DNA from: Caulobacteraceae bacterium
GTDB lineage: Bacteria; Pseudomonadota; Alphaproteobacteria; Caulobacterales; Caulobacteraceae
Direction of reading: 5' to 3'
NCBI GenBank assembly: GCA_019695035.1
Contig: JAIBAU010000022.1
Coordinates: 1 to 41,997 of the forward strand
DNA length: 41,997 nucleotides
A program made the translations under genes and the position numbers. Under the pieces are notes generated by a model. That model saw only the letters and a program-made list of their open reading frames with translations. It did not search any database and was not told the DNA's origin. This document shows, in pieces, positions 18,093-27,074 of the stretch. How positions within the stretch are numbered: position 1 is the stretch's first letter; every line of letters begins with the position of its first letter.

Positions 18093-19739
18093 ATGATCAA
18101 GAACAGGACGTTCATCGTCGGCGGCATCGCCGGCGCCAGTATTGCGGCCGCCGCCATGGCGGCGGCCGGCCTGCAGTGGCCGGGCGCCCATGCTCAGACG
18201 CCCGCGGCCCAGGCCCAGTTGACGCCCGCGCGCGGGCCGGTGGTGTTCTCGCCGCCCCCCGGGGCGCCGATGTCATTCGCCGACATCATCGACCGGGTCT
18301 CTCCGGCGGTGGTCTCCATCGAGACCCGCAGCCAGGTGACCGCCGACGCCCTGCGCCGCATCCCGGGGCTCGAGAACTTCCCCTTCGACAGCCAGCCGAA
18401 CCAGAACGGCGAACAGCCGACGGATCCGGACAACGAGCAGCTGGGCGCCGGCTCGGGCTTCTTCATTTCCCAGGACGGCTACATCGTCACCAACAACCAC
18501 GTCGTCGAGGGCGCCAGCAGCATCACGGTGACCCTGAAGGACGAGCGCGAGCTGCCGGCCCGCGTGGTCGGGCGGGACGAGAACACCGACCTCGCCGTGC
18601 TGAAGGTGGAGGGCTCGAATTTCCCGTACGTGGAGTTCGAGGCGGGCGCCAAGCCGCGCGTGGGCGACTGGGTCATCGCGGTCGGCAACCCGTTCGGCCT
18701 GGGCGGGACGGCCACGGCGGGCATCGTTTCGGCCTACGGACGCAACGTCGGCGACGCCTACGTCGACTACCTGCAGATCGACGCGCCGATCAACCGGGGC
18801 AACTCCGGGGGCCCCACCTTCGACATCTACGGGCGCGTGATCGGCGTGAACTCGGCGATCTTCTCGCCCAACGGGGTTTCGGCCGGCATCGGTTTCGCCA
18901 TTCCCTCCGACGTCGCCGAGCAGATCACCAAGCAGCTGATCCGCGGCGGCAAGGTCGAGCGCGGCTACCTCGGGGTGACCATCGGCGGCATCACCCCCGA
19001 GATCGCCGAGAGCCTGAACCTCGCCACCCGCGCGGGCGCCTACATCACCGAGGTCAATCCGGGCGGCCCGGCCGATCGCGGCGGCCTGGAGGTCGGCGAC
19101 GTGGTCGTGCGCATGAACGGCCAGCCGGTGAAGGACAACACCGACCTGACCCGCCGGGTCGGCATGGTCGGCGCGAACCAGACGATCAGCCTCGACGTGC
19201 TGCGCAACGGTCGTCCCGTCAGCCTGCAGGTCCGCTCGGGCCTGCGGCCCTCGGAAGCGGAACTGGCGGCGCGGGCGCGCGGCGCCAACGACAACACGCC
19301 CGGCGAATCACGCGGCTCCAGCTCGCCGATTCCGTCGGGCACGCCCTTCATCGGCGGCCTCTCGGTGGCGCCGCTGGACGGCGCCCTGCGCCAGCGCCTC
19401 GGCGTGCCGGCGGGCGTCACCGGCCTGGTGGTCACCGACGTGCTGCGCGGCTCGGCGGCGGCCCGCAACGACATTCCGTTGCGCCCGGGCGACGTGATCC
19501 TGCGCGTCGACAACCAGCCGGTCGCCACGGTCGGGCAGGCGCAGGGGGTGGTGAGCCGCCTGCGCAGCGCCAACCGTCCGTCGACCCTGCTGCTGATGCA
19601 GCGCCAGGGCCAGAACTTCGCCACGCCCATGGCCCTGACGCCCACGCCGGCCCCGGCGCCGACGCCTACGCCGTCTCGGCCTTCGAGCTCGAGCGGCGCC
19701 GGCAAGTCGCCGGGCACGACGGTCGAGAAGCGGAAGTAG
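18093..19739 (+). CDS. DegP/HtrA-type periplasmic serine protease (DegQ-like, two PDZ domains)
   Basis: The 548-residue protein has a signal peptide (residues 1-34, cleavage near GAHAQ) and a trypsin-like domain with the complete triad: His136 (NNHVV), Asp166 (ENTDLAVL) and Ser238 (GNSGGP). Two PDZ domains follow (about 285-380 and 415-505), then a Pro/Ser/Thr-rich tail. It should degrade or refold damaged envelope proteins. The ribosome binding site is weak (GAGG 13 nt upstream of ATG 18093). A small inverted repeat, GGAGCC/GGCTCC (18053-18058 with 18066-18071), lies in the leader. The gene ends at a strong terminator, and an OmpR-type two-component pair follows on the same strand, a grouping that suggests envelope-stress control. 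Confidence 0.93.
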   Translation: MIKNRTFIVGGIAGASIAAAAMAAAGLQWPGAHAQTPAAQAQLTPARGPVVFSPPPGAPMSFADIIDRVSPAVVSIETRSQVTADALRRIPGLENFPFDSQPNQNGEQPTDPDNEQLGAGSGFFISQDGYIVTNNHVVEGASSITVTLKDERELPARVVGRDENTDLAVLKVEGSNFPYVEFEAGAKPRVGDWVIAVGNPFGLGGTATAGIVSAYGRNVGDAYVDYLQIDAPINRGNSGGPTFDIYGRVIGVNSAIFSPNGVSAGIGFAIPSDVAEQITKQLIRGGKVERGYLGVTIGGITPEIAESLNLATRAGAYITEVNPGGPADRGGLEVGDVVVRMNGQPVKDNTDLTRRVGMVGANQTISLDVLRNGRPVSLQVRSGLRPSEAELAARARGANDNTPGESRGSSSPIPSGTPFIGGLSVAPLDGALRQRLGVPAGVTGLVVTDVLRGSAAARNDIPLRPGDVILRVDNQPVATVGQAQGVVSRLRSANRPSTLLLMQRQGQNFATPMALTPTPAPAPTPTPSRPSSSSGAGKSPGTTVEKRK

Positions 19740-19760
19740 GGACGTTTCGAACTCCTGTTG

Positions 19761-19796
19761 AAAGGCGGCGGAGGCCTGGGCTTCCGCCGCCTTTTT
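19761..19796 (+). terminator. Intrinsic terminator after the DegP-like gene
   Basis: The stem GGCGGCGGA (19764-19772) with TCCGCCGCC (19783-19791) is perfect and is followed by five T residues (19792-19796). The A3/T3 flanks extend the pairing. It separates the protease gene from the downstream two-component system, which therefore probably has its own promoter in 19797-19899. Confidence 0.9.
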
Positions 19797-19899
19797 CCTG
19801 TCCGGCGTTTAATGGACATTCCTTAAGTTGAGCCCGCCTCTGGCAGGCGCCATCAGAGCGCACTAACCTCCTGCTTCGCCAAAGGGACGGGGCCTGACC

Positions 19900-20571
19900 A
19901 TGCGAGTTCTGATCGTCGAGGACGACCTCGAAGCCGCCGCCGCCATGCAGCGGGGCCTGAACGAGGCCGGGCTTGAGACCACGCACGCGCCGGACGGCGC
20001 CGAAGGGCTGATCGAAGCCCAGAAGGGCGGTTACGACGTCTATGTCGTCGACCGCATGATGCCGCGCCTGGACGGGGTCTCCATGGTCGAGACCCTGCGC
20101 CGCGAGGGCGACCAGACGCCGGTGCTGTTTCTCTCTGCCCTGGGCGAAGTTGAAGACCGCGTGGTGGGCCTGAAGGCCGGGGCCGACGATTACCTGGTCA
20201 AGCCCTACGCCTTCGCGGAACTGATCGCCCGGGTGGAGGCCCTGGCGCGCCGCCGCGAAACCGGTTCGGTCCAGACCGTGCTCAAGGTCGGGGACCTGGA
20301 GATGGATCTGATCGGCCGCACCGTGCACCGCGCGGGGACCGAGATCGACCTGCAGCCGCGCGAATTCCAGCTGCTGGAATTCCTCATGCGTCACGCTGGC
20401 CAGTCGGTGACCCGGACCATGCTGCTGGAGAAGGTCTGGGAGTATCACTTCGACCCCCAGACCAACGTCATCGACGTGCACATCTCGCGGCTGCGGTCGA
20501 AGGTCGACAAGGGCTTCGACAAGGCGATGCTGCAGACCGTTCGCGGGGCCGGATACCGGCTGGAGGGCTAG
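19900..20571 (+). CDS. OmpR-family response regulator
   Basis: The 223-residue protein has a receiver domain with acidic residues EDD (7-9), phosphoacceptor Asp51 (YVVDRMMP) and Lys in VKPYAF. A winged-helix output domain (about 125-220) has the signature VIDVHISRLRSKVD and ends GAGYRLEG. The receiver shows MMPRLDG, the common form in CzcR/QseB-like proteins. The start ATG 19900 follows a purine-rich stretch (AGGGACGGGG). It pairs with the kinase that starts 15 bp downstream. Its signal is unknown; the preceding DegP-like protease hints at envelope stress. Confidence 0.92.
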   Translation: MRVLIVEDDLEAAAAMQRGLNEAGLETTHAPDGAEGLIEAQKGGYDVYVVDRMMPRLDGVSMVETLRREGDQTPVLFLSALGEVEDRVVGLKAGADDYLVKPYAFAELIARVEALARRRETGSVQTVLKVGDLEMDLIGRTVHRAGTEIDLQPREFQLLEFLMRHAGQSVTRTMLLEKVWEYHFDPQTNVIDVHISRLRSKVDKGFDKAMLQTVRGAGYRLEG

Positions 20572-20586
20572 GCGCCCCATGCCGCG

Positions 20587-21987
20587 ATGAAACTGCCGTC
20601 GATCTTCCGGCGCACGCCGTTCCGGCTGACGCTGCTGTTTCTGGCCCTGTTCGCCGCCAGCGCCAGCGCGCTCCTGGCCTACATCTACGTCGCCACCGCC
20701 TCGGAGGCGCGCCGTCGCGCCGACAGCGACGTGCGCCAGGAGGTGAGCCAGCTGGAAAGCATCTATCGGGCCCAGGGCCCGGACGGCCTCAACCAGGCGC
20801 TAGTGGACCGCACGCTGCGCGGGGGCGAGTTCCTGTTCCTGCTTTCGGACAAGGACGGCAAGCCGATCACCGGCAACATCTCGGAGAGCCCGATCGTCGG
20901 CTTCACCGGCCGCGAGACCTGGGAGGACTTCCGCCTCTCCCAGACCGATGACGAGGGCAAGGTCGAGCGTCGGCCCGCGCGCGGGGTGGAGAAACCGCTG
21001 GGGACCGGCGAGCGGCTGTTCGTCGGCGTGGACATCGGTGACGCCGAACAGCATCTCGGCCGCATCACCCAGGCGCTGTGGGGGGCCGGCGCCCTGGTGG
21101 TGCTGCTGGGCCTCGGCGGCGGGGTGTTGATCAGCCGCGGCGTCGAGCGAGCCATGGGCAACCTGAACCAGGTCGTCGCCGCCGTGCGCGACGGCGACCT
21201 CCACGCGCGCGCGCCGGTGCGTGGGGCCCGGGACGAGTTCGACGAACTGGCGCTCAACCTGAACGCCATGCTCGACCGGCTGGAGGCGTCAGTGGCGGCG
21301 ATCCGCCACGCCGGCGACGCGGTGGCGCACGACCTGCGCTCGCCGCTCACCCGCATGCGCACCAAGCTGGAGGTGGCGCTGATCGACGCCGAGAGCGGCA
21401 AGGCGGACGCCGTGCAGGCGCTCGAGACGGCGCTGAGCGAGGCTGACGGCCTGCTGAAGACCTTCAACACGGTGCTGGCCATCGCGCGCCTGGAGGCGGC
21501 GGGCCAAGCGCCCAACCAGACGGTCTTCGACGCCGCCGACCTGGCCGCCGACCTGGCCGAACTCTACGAGTATTCCGCCGAGGAGCACGGCATCGACTTC
21601 CAGGCCGAAATCCAGAAACAGCTGCCGATGATGGGCGCCCGCGAGTTCGTGGCCCAGGCCCTGGCCAACCTCATCGACAACGCCCTGAAGTACACGCCCG
21701 AAGGCGGGGCGGTGATGCTGAGGGCGCGGCGGAAGGCGTCCGGCGAGGTCGAGTTCTCGATCACCGACACCGGCCCCGGAGTGCCGGAAGAAGACCGCCA
21801 GCGGGTGGTGCAGCGCTTCGTGCGGCTGGAGAACAGCCGCTCCGAGCCCGGCTCGGGGCTGGGCCTGTCGCTGGTCGCCGCCGTCGCCCACGCCCACGGC
21901 GGGCGGCTGGAGCTGGACGAGGGTCCCGGCGTCGTCGACGGCAAGGGCCCCGGGCTGCGGGTCGCCCTCGTCTTCCCGCCCGCCTGA
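20587..21987 (+). CDS. HAMP-domain sensor histidine kinase
   Basis: The 466-residue inner-membrane kinase has helix one (about 13-35), a periplasmic sensor region of about 125 residues, helix two (about 163-183) and a HAMP domain (about 184-236). The HisKA motif AHDLRSPLTRMR carries His248. The ATPase domain has NLIDNALKYTPEGG, DTGPGVPEED and GSGLGLSLV. All catalytic boxes are intact. It is the partner of the upstream regulator. The layout is that of CzcS/QseC-type kinases, but the periplasmic domain has no motif I can link to a ligand. No strong ribosome binding site is seen, in keeping with coupling to the regulator gene. Confidence 0.9.
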   Translation: MKLPSIFRRTPFRLTLLFLALFAASASALLAYIYVATASEARRRADSDVRQEVSQLESIYRAQGPDGLNQALVDRTLRGGEFLFLLSDKDGKPITGNISESPIVGFTGRETWEDFRLSQTDDEGKVERRPARGVEKPLGTGERLFVGVDIGDAEQHLGRITQALWGAGALVVLLGLGGGVLISRGVERAMGNLNQVVAAVRDGDLHARAPVRGARDEFDELALNLNAMLDRLEASVAAIRHAGDAVAHDLRSPLTRMRTKLEVALIDAESGKADAVQALETALSEADGLLKTFNTVLAIARLEAAGQAPNQTVFDAADLAADLAELYEYSAEEHGIDFQAEIQKQLPMMGAREFVAQALANLIDNALKYTPEGGAVMLRARRKASGEVEFSITDTGPGVPEEDRQRVVQRFVRLENSRSEPGSGLGLSLVAAVAHAHGGRLELDEGPGVVDGKGPGLRVALVFPPA

Positions 21988-22034
21988 GCGCTGCAGGGCG
22001 CGACGCCGGACCCGCCGGCCGCTAGAACGGGCCC

Positions 22035-24953
22035 GTGACCCCGCTCGCCGATTCCCTGCGCTCCTGCGGTCCCGTCGTCGACGAGGCGGCGGCCGAGCGG
22101 CTACGCGCCGAACTGACCGAGGCGGCCGCAGAGGACGGCTGGTCTGTCCTGCTGGAGGCGGCCTGGCCCGCGATCCGCCCGGTCGCCGGCGCCGCGCCCT
22201 ACCTTGCCGGCCTGATGCGGCGATGGCCGCAGATGCTGCGCGGCGTGCTGGAGACGGCGCCGGCCGTGCGTCTCGAAGCCATCCTGTCCGGAACGGCCGG
22301 GCTGAGCGCCGAGGCGCTGGACGTCGAGGCCTTCAAGCGTCGCCTGCGCCTGCTGAAGGCGGAGTTGCATCTGCTCACCGCTCTGGCCGATCTGGGCGGG
22401 GTCTGGGACCTGGACCGGGTGACCGAGGCCCTGACCCGTTTCGCAGACGCCTCGGTGCATGCCTGCCTGGCCTTTGTGGCGAGCGGCGAACGCGCCAGGG
22501 GGCGGCTGCTGTCCGCACCCGGCGAAGCGGGCCCCATCCCGGGCCTGTTCGGCCTGGCGATGGGCAAGTACGGGGCCTTCGAGCTCAACTATTCCAGCGA
22601 CATCGACCTGTCCCTGTTCTACGAGCCCGAGGCGCTGGAGATCGCCGAACACGTCGAGGCCCAGGCCTTCGTCAACCGGGTCGCGCAGCAGATGACCAAC
22701 CTGCTCTCGGACCGCACGGTCGAGGGCTACGTCTTCCGACTGGACCTGCGCCTGCGCCCCGATCCCTCGTCCACGCCGCCGGTGGTGGCGGTGTCCTCGG
22801 CCCTCACCTACTACGAGACGGTCGGCCAGAACTGGGAGCGGGCCGCCTTCATCAAGGCCCGCCCGGGCGCCGGCGACCTGCCGCGGGCCCGGACATTCCT
22901 GAACGACCTGAAGCCCTATGTCTGGCGGCGCAGTCTCGACTACGGCGCGGTCAGCGACATCCACTCCATCAAGCGCCAGATTCACGTCTTCCGCGCCGAC
23001 GAGCGGCTGGAGGCGGCGGGGGCGAACCTCAAGCTGGGGGCCGGGGGGATCCGCGAGGTGGAGTTCTTCGTCCAGACCCAGCAGCTGATCCTGGGCGGCC
23101 GCGACGCCAGCCTGCGTTCGCCCCGGACGCTGGAGGCGCTGCAGGCCCTGGTCGCCGCCGGCCACGTGGCGGCGGAGGCGGCGGCCGACCTCGACCGGGA
23201 GTACCGGCGCCTGCGGGGCCTGGAGCACCGCATCCAGATGCTGCAGGACGAGCAGACCCACATCCTCCCCGAAGACGCCGAAGCGCGCCGGCGGGTGGCG
23301 GCCCTGGCCGGCGAGGGCGACCTGGCGGCCTTCGACGCCTCGGTCAGCGAGACTCTCAAGCGCGTCAACCGGCGTTACGGCGATCTTTTCGCTGGGGAGG
23401 AGGCGCTGTCGTCCTCGGCCGGCAGTCTTGTCTTTACGGGGGTGGAGGACGATCCGGAGACCCTCCTCACACTCGAACGGATGGGCTTTTCCGATCCGGT
23501 GCGGGTCAGCCAGACCATCCGCGCCTGGCACCACGGCCGCATTCCTGCGACGCGCACCGAGCGGGGCCGGGAACTGTTCACGCGGCTCGCGCCCCGCCTG
23601 CTGGAGGCGCTCAGCGGCACGGGAGTCGCGGACGCCGCCTTCGCCCGGTTTTCGGTCTTCTTCTCCGGGCTCAGTTCCGGCGTGCAGGTCCAGTCGCTGT
23701 TCCTGGCCCAGCCGGCCCTGTTCGAGCTGGTGGTGCGGGTCCTGGCGCTGGCCCCGCGATTGGCCGGGGTGCTGGCGCGCCGGCCTGCGGCCCTGGATTC
23801 CCTTCTGGACGCGCGGTTCTTCATGCCGCTCGGGGAAAACAGCGGCGTCTGCGACGAGATCGTGGAGAGCGCAGCGCAGGCGCAGGGCTTCGAGGCCGCC
23901 ATGGACGCCGTGCGCCGCATCTGGCGCGAGCAGGCTTTCCGGGTGGGGGTGCAGATCCTCTCCGGCCGGGCGACGCCCGGTGACGCGGGGGCGGGCTTCG
24001 CGGATCTGGCCGACGCGTGCGTGCAGGGCCTGGCTCCGGCCGCGATGGCGGAGACGGTGCGGCTGGGCGGCGCCTTCCCGGGCCGCATCGCCGTGCTGGG
24101 GCTGGGCAAGCTCGGTTCTCGCGAGATGACCACCACTTCGGACCTCGACCTGATGACGGTCTACGAGGCGGAGCCTGGCGCAGTCTCCGCCGCCAAGGGC
24201 TGGATGGCCGAGACCTTCTTCGGGCGCTTCACCCAGCGCCTCATCGCGGCCCTGTCGGCGCCGACCGCCGAAGGCACCCTATTCGAGATCGACATGCAGC
24301 TGCGCCCAACCGGGGCCAAAGGGCCGGTCGCGGTCAGCCTGCCCGGCTTCGAAGGCTACTATGAGACCGAGGCCGACGTCTGGGAGTTCCTCGCCCTGAC
24401 GCGGGCGCGGGTCGTGTGGGCCAGCGACCCGGCGTTCGGGACACAGGTCGCCGAGGCGGTCGAGCGCGCGCTGAGACGGCCCAGGGACCCGGTTGAGACC
24501 GCCCGACAGGTCCTGGCGATGCGCGACCTCATGGAACGCGAGAGGCCGGCGGGCGACTTCTGGGACCTGAAGCTGTCGCCAGGGGGCCTCGTCGACGCGG
24601 AATTCGCCGCCCAGTACCTGCAGATCGCCCATGCCTCAAAGGGCGCGCCGCTGCGCTCAAACACCCTGGAAGCGCTGGCGGCGCTTGGGGACGCGGGGCT
24701 GGCCGAGGCGGCCGACCTCGACGTGCTGTCCGAGGCCTGGGCCTTGCAGCAGGGGTTGTCCCAGCTGCTGCGCGCCGCGCTCGACGAACGCCAGGGACCC
24801 GAATCCGAACCTGAAGCGTTCAAGCAGCTGCTGGCGGATGCGGGCGGGGCGGGACATTTCGGAATGCTCAGGCAGAAACTCGAAAGCCTCCGCTCGGCGG
24901 CCCGCGCATCCTTTGAAAGAACCCTTTTGCGTAACGACGGAATTTCGCCTTAG
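22035..24953 (+). CDS. glnE: Bifunctional glutamine synthetase adenylyltransferase/adenylyl-removing enzyme GlnE
   Basis: The 972-residue enzyme adjusts glutamine synthetase activity by adding or removing AMP in response to PII protein. It has two nucleotidyltransferase domains. The N-terminal one shows MGKYGAFELNYSSDIDLSLF (about 176-195). The C-terminal one shows GLGKLGSREMTTTSDLDLM (about 690-708). Both keep the paired aspartates (DID and DLD) that bind metal. A helical regulatory region lies between them. The length is normal for GlnE. The start is GTG 22035, 47 bp after the kinase gene. It belongs to nitrogen control, and no other nitrogen gene is adjacent. Confidence 0.95.
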   Translation: MTPLADSLRSCGPVVDEAAAERLRAELTEAAAEDGWSVLLEAAWPAIRPVAGAAPYLAGLMRRWPQMLRGVLETAPAVRLEAILSGTAGLSAEALDVEAFKRRLRLLKAELHLLTALADLGGVWDLDRVTEALTRFADASVHACLAFVASGERARGRLLSAPGEAGPIPGLFGLAMGKYGAFELNYSSDIDLSLFYEPEALEIAEHVEAQAFVNRVAQQMTNLLSDRTVEGYVFRLDLRLRPDPSSTPPVVAVSSALTYYETVGQNWERAAFIKARPGAGDLPRARTFLNDLKPYVWRRSLDYGAVSDIHSIKRQIHVFRADERLEAAGANLKLGAGGIREVEFFVQTQQLILGGRDASLRSPRTLEALQALVAAGHVAAEAAADLDREYRRLRGLEHRIQMLQDEQTHILPEDAEARRRVAALAGEGDLAAFDASVSETLKRVNRRYGDLFAGEEALSSSAGSLVFTGVEDDPETLLTLERMGFSDPVRVSQTIRAWHHGRIPATRTERGRELFTRLAPRLLEALSGTGVADAAFARFSVFFSGLSSGVQVQSLFLAQPALFELVVRVLALAPRLAGVLARRPAALDSLLDARFFMPLGENSGVCDEIVESAAQAQGFEAAMDAVRRIWREQAFRVGVQILSGRATPGDAGAGFADLADACVQGLAPAAMAETVRLGGAFPGRIAVLGLGKLGSREMTTTSDLDLMTVYEAEPGAVSAAKGWMAETFFGRFTQRLIAALSAPTAEGTLFEIDMQLRPTGAKGPVAVSLPGFEGYYETEADVWEFLALTRARVVWASDPAFGTQVAEAVERALRRPRDPVETARQVLAMRDLMERERPAGDFWDLKLSPGGLVDAEFAAQYLQIAHASKGAPLRSNTLEALAALGDAGLAEAADLDVLSEAWALQQGLSQLLRAALDERQGPESEPEAFKQLLADAGGAGHFGMLRQKLESLRSAARASFERTLLRNDGISP

Positions 24954-25005
24954 TAGGGTTGAAACTGCAGCTTTGCGGCCGGTGAGGCCGGGAGAGACGA
25001 GAACC

Positions 25006-25566
25006 ATGAGCATCGATCGAGGCACGATTTTCGGCGCAACCCTGGCGCTGGTGATGGCGGGGGCCGCGGTGGCCGCGACCGCCCAGACCGCTCCGGCCGC
25101 TGCGCCGGCCAAGGGCGCGCCGCAACAACAGTTCCATCCGGCCGACACCGACCGCGACGGCAAGGTGTCCAAGGCGGAGGCCCGGGCGCTGGAAAGCAAG
25201 GGCTTCCAGGCCCTCGACGCCAACCGCGACGGCAAGGTGACCCTGGCCGAGATGCAGGCCAGCCGCGACAAGGCGCGGAACGCCCAGATCGACCGCCAGT
25301 TCGCCGCGCTTGACACCGACCGCAACGGATCCGTGTCGAAGGCCGAATTCACCGCCGCCGTGAACAAGGGCCAGCGCCCGGTGCAGTCCGTCGGTCCCAT
25401 GGACACCAACAACGACGGCACCCTGACTCAGGCGGAGTACGACGCCGCCACCAACGCGGCCTTCGACCGCATGGACGCCAATCACGACGGCTACATCACT
25501 CCTCAGGAGCGCCAGGCCGCCGCTCAGGCCGCCCGCCAGCGCAACGCCGCGGCGCCGAAGAAGTAA
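25006..25566 (+). CDS. Secreted protein with five EF-hand loops
   Basis: The 186-residue protein has an N-terminal signal peptide (about 1-26, cleavage near ATAQ) and five canonical 12-residue EF-hand loops. They start at residues 47 (DTDRDGKVSKAE), 71 (DANRDGKVTLAE), 103 (DTDRNGSVSKAE), 133 (DTNNDGTLTQAE) and 157 (DANHDGYITPQE). All five keep Asp at position 1 and Glu at position 12, so they should bind calcium or a similar divalent ion in the periplasm. The start ATG 25006 is preceded by GGAGA at a 10-nt spacing. It lies 11 bp before an ECF sigma factor gene and is probably first of that operon. This link is discussed under findings. Confidence 0.88.
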   Translation: MSIDRGTIFGATLALVMAGAAVAATAQTAPAAAPAKGAPQQQFHPADTDRDGKVSKAEARALESKGFQALDANRDGKVTLAEMQASRDKARNAQIDRQFAALDTDRNGSVSKAEFTAAVNKGQRPVQSVGPMDTNNDGTLTQAEYDAATNAAFDRMDANHDGYITPQERQAAAQAARQRNAAAPKK

Positions 25567-25577
25567 CCCGCGGAGTT

Positions 25578-26168
25578 TTGCCGCGCGCGCCGGACCCGGA
25601 TGAAGATCTGATCCGTCGCGTCGCGCGCGGCGATCCCGCCGCCGTGCAGGCGCTGGTGGCCCGCAAGCTGCCGCGCCTGCTGGCCCTGGCCCGGCGGATG
25701 CTGGGCGATCCCGCCGAGGCCGAGGATGTGGCGCAGGAGACCTTCCTGCGCGCCTGGAAGCAGGCCCCCGGATGGATCCCGGGTGCGGCGAGGTTCGACA
25801 CCTGGATGCACCGGGTGGCCCTCAACCTTTGCTACGACCGGCTGCGACAGCGGCGTGAGGTCTCCATGGCCGAACCGCCCGACCGGGCCGATGAAGGCCC
25901 CGCTCCCGACCGGGGCCTGGAGGCCGCCCAACTCGGCGCGCAGGTCGACCGGGCCCTGCAGGCCTTGCCGGCGCGGCAGCGCGAGGCGATCGTGCTGTGC
26001 CACTACCAGGAACTTTCCAACATCGACGCGGCGGATTTGATGGGGGTCTCCGTTGAAGCACTGGAGAGCCTTCTGTCGCGCGGCAGACGCTCGCTTCGGA
26101 TTTCGCTGGCCCAACTGGCGCCCGGAGGTGCGAAGAGCGCGCGAGGGGATGAGAGACATGGACGCTGA
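25578..26168 (+). CDS. ECF-type RNA polymerase sigma factor
   Basis: The 196-residue protein has sigma region 2 (about 8-75) with AEDVAQETFLRAW, the classic region 2 core, and region 4 (about 118-172) with LPARQREAIVLCHYQELS then a helix-turn-helix VSVEALESLLSRGRRSL. Regions 1 and 3 are missing, as in ECF factors. The only usual start codon before the conserved part is TTG 25578; the GGAG ahead of it is just 2 nt away, so translation may depend on coupling with the EF-hand gene ending 11 bp upstream. It overlaps the next gene by 11 bp. The next gene is a candidate anti-sigma factor. Confidence 0.9.
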   Translation: MPRAPDPDEDLIRRVARGDPAAVQALVARKLPRLLALARRMLGDPAEAEDVAQETFLRAWKQAPGWIPGAARFDTWMHRVALNLCYDRLRQRREVSMAEPPDRADEGPAPDRGLEAAQLGAQVDRALQALPARQREAIVLCHYQELSNIDAADLMGVSVEALESLLSRGRRSLRISLAQLAPGGAKSARGDERHGR

Positions 26169-26580
26169 ACGCTTCGAAGCCCTGGCTGCGGCCTACGGCG
26201 CCGAACCGCGCCGCTGGCCGGTCGCCGAGCGCGCTGCGGCCCAGGCCTTCATGGAGGCCGATCGGGCCGGGGCCGAGCGCCTGCTGTTCGAGTCGCGGTT
26301 GGTGGACGCCATGCTGGACGCCTCCCCGGTCCCCGCCGCGAGCGTGGGCCTGCGTGACGCGATCATTGCATCGGGTCCGCAGCCGAGGCCGGATCGCCGG
26401 CCGCTGTTCGACATCGGCCGCTGGGCGGCCGCAGGAGCCGCGCTGGCCTGCGCCTGCGTTGTCGGGATCGTGGCCGGGGCCGGAGCCGTGCAGCGCATCA
26501 CCGCCGACGGCCAGGCCGATGCGATCATCGCCGACGCCGACGGCGTCGTGGTGCTCGATGAGCAGGAGATGCCTGGATGA
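26158..26580 (+). CDS. Candidate anti-sigma factor, one membrane helix
   Basis: The 140-residue protein has a cytosolic N-terminal part (1-82) with the pattern RFEALAAAYGAEPRRWPV. It then has one membrane helix (about 86-108, AAAGAALACACVVGIVAG) and a short periplasmic tail (about 109-140). Position, overlap with the sigma gene and the one-helix layout fit an anti-sigma factor that holds the ECF sigma at the membrane. I see no zinc-binding HxxxCxxC motif, so it is not a ZAS-type anti-sigma. I chose ATG 26158, with GAGGGG 9 nt upstream, over the in-frame ATG 26149. The next gene overlaps by 4 bp. Confidence 0.7.
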   Translation: MDAERFEALAAAYGAEPRRWPVAERAAAQAFMEADRAGAERLLFESRLVDAMLDASPVPAASVGLRDAIIASGPQPRPDRRPLFDIGRWAAAGAALACACVVGIVAGAGAVQRITADGQADAIIADADGVVVLDEQEMPG

Positions 26581-27074
26581 CCGAACGCGGCAAGGGCCTG
26601 GCGCTGGCGATTTCCGTGACCCTGAACGTGGTGTTGATCGCCGCGGTCGCGGCGGGCCTCTGGATGGCGCGCCAGGCCTGGCGCGAGCGCATGGAGCGGC
26701 ACGGGCCCGACCTTTTCCAGGCCGCCAGAACCCTGCCCCAGGCCGATCAGGACAAGCTGCGCGCCGATATGCGCGAGGGGGCCCTCTCGGCGCGCGCCGA
26801 CTTCCATGCGGCGCGTGACCTGCGCCGAAAGGCGGCCCAGGCGGCGGCCCGCGCTTCCTATGACCGCGCCGTGGTCCTGCAGGCTCTGCGAGAGGCCAAC
26901 GCCGCCGAACTGCGCGGCCGCGGCAAGCTCGACGAGCGCCTGACCGCCGTCCTCGCCACCCTCAGTCCGCAGGCGCGCAGGACCCTCGCGCCGGGGCTGG
27001 AGCACCGCTCACGCCGTCTGCATGCGCACGGAGCCGGCCCCACGCCGCCCCCGGGCGGTGCGCCGCCCTCCTAG
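26577..27074 (+). CDS. Periplasmic heavy-metal sensor-like protein (CnrX/Spy type)
   Basis: The 165-residue protein has one N-terminal membrane helix (about 8-30) and a helical periplasmic domain. The domain has the pattern seen in CnrX/ZraP/Spy-like proteins: a first helix with LPQADQDKLRADMREG, a long Arg/Ala-rich helix and a later segment TAVLATLSPQARRTLAPGL. Histidines at MERHGPD and DFHAARD and a His-rich end (EHRSRRLHAHG) could bind metal. In Cupriavidus, CnrX senses Ni/Co and releases the sigma factor CnrH from CnrY. The same layout here suggests metal or envelope sensing. The Pro-rich tail is unlike CnrX. Confidence 0.7.
   Translation: MTERGKGLALAISVTLNVVLIAAVAAGLWMARQAWRERMERHGPDLFQAARTLPQADQDKLRADMREGALSARADFHAARDLRRKAAQAAARASYDRAVVLQALREANAAELRGRGKLDERLTAVLATLSPQARRTLAPGLEHRSRRLHAHGAGPTPPPGGAPPS

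Noticed and set aside
19810..19830. CtrA site before the second response regulator (TTAA ... TTAA)
   Set aside because: The spacing is 10 bp rather than the 7 bp of CtrA sites.
24900..25005. EcfG-type promoter (GGAAC-N16/17-CGTT) before the EF-hand/ECF operon
   Set aside because: No matching pair of elements was found; only AAC-containing pieces (GAACCC at 24919, GTAACG at 24931) are present, too little to call a promoter.
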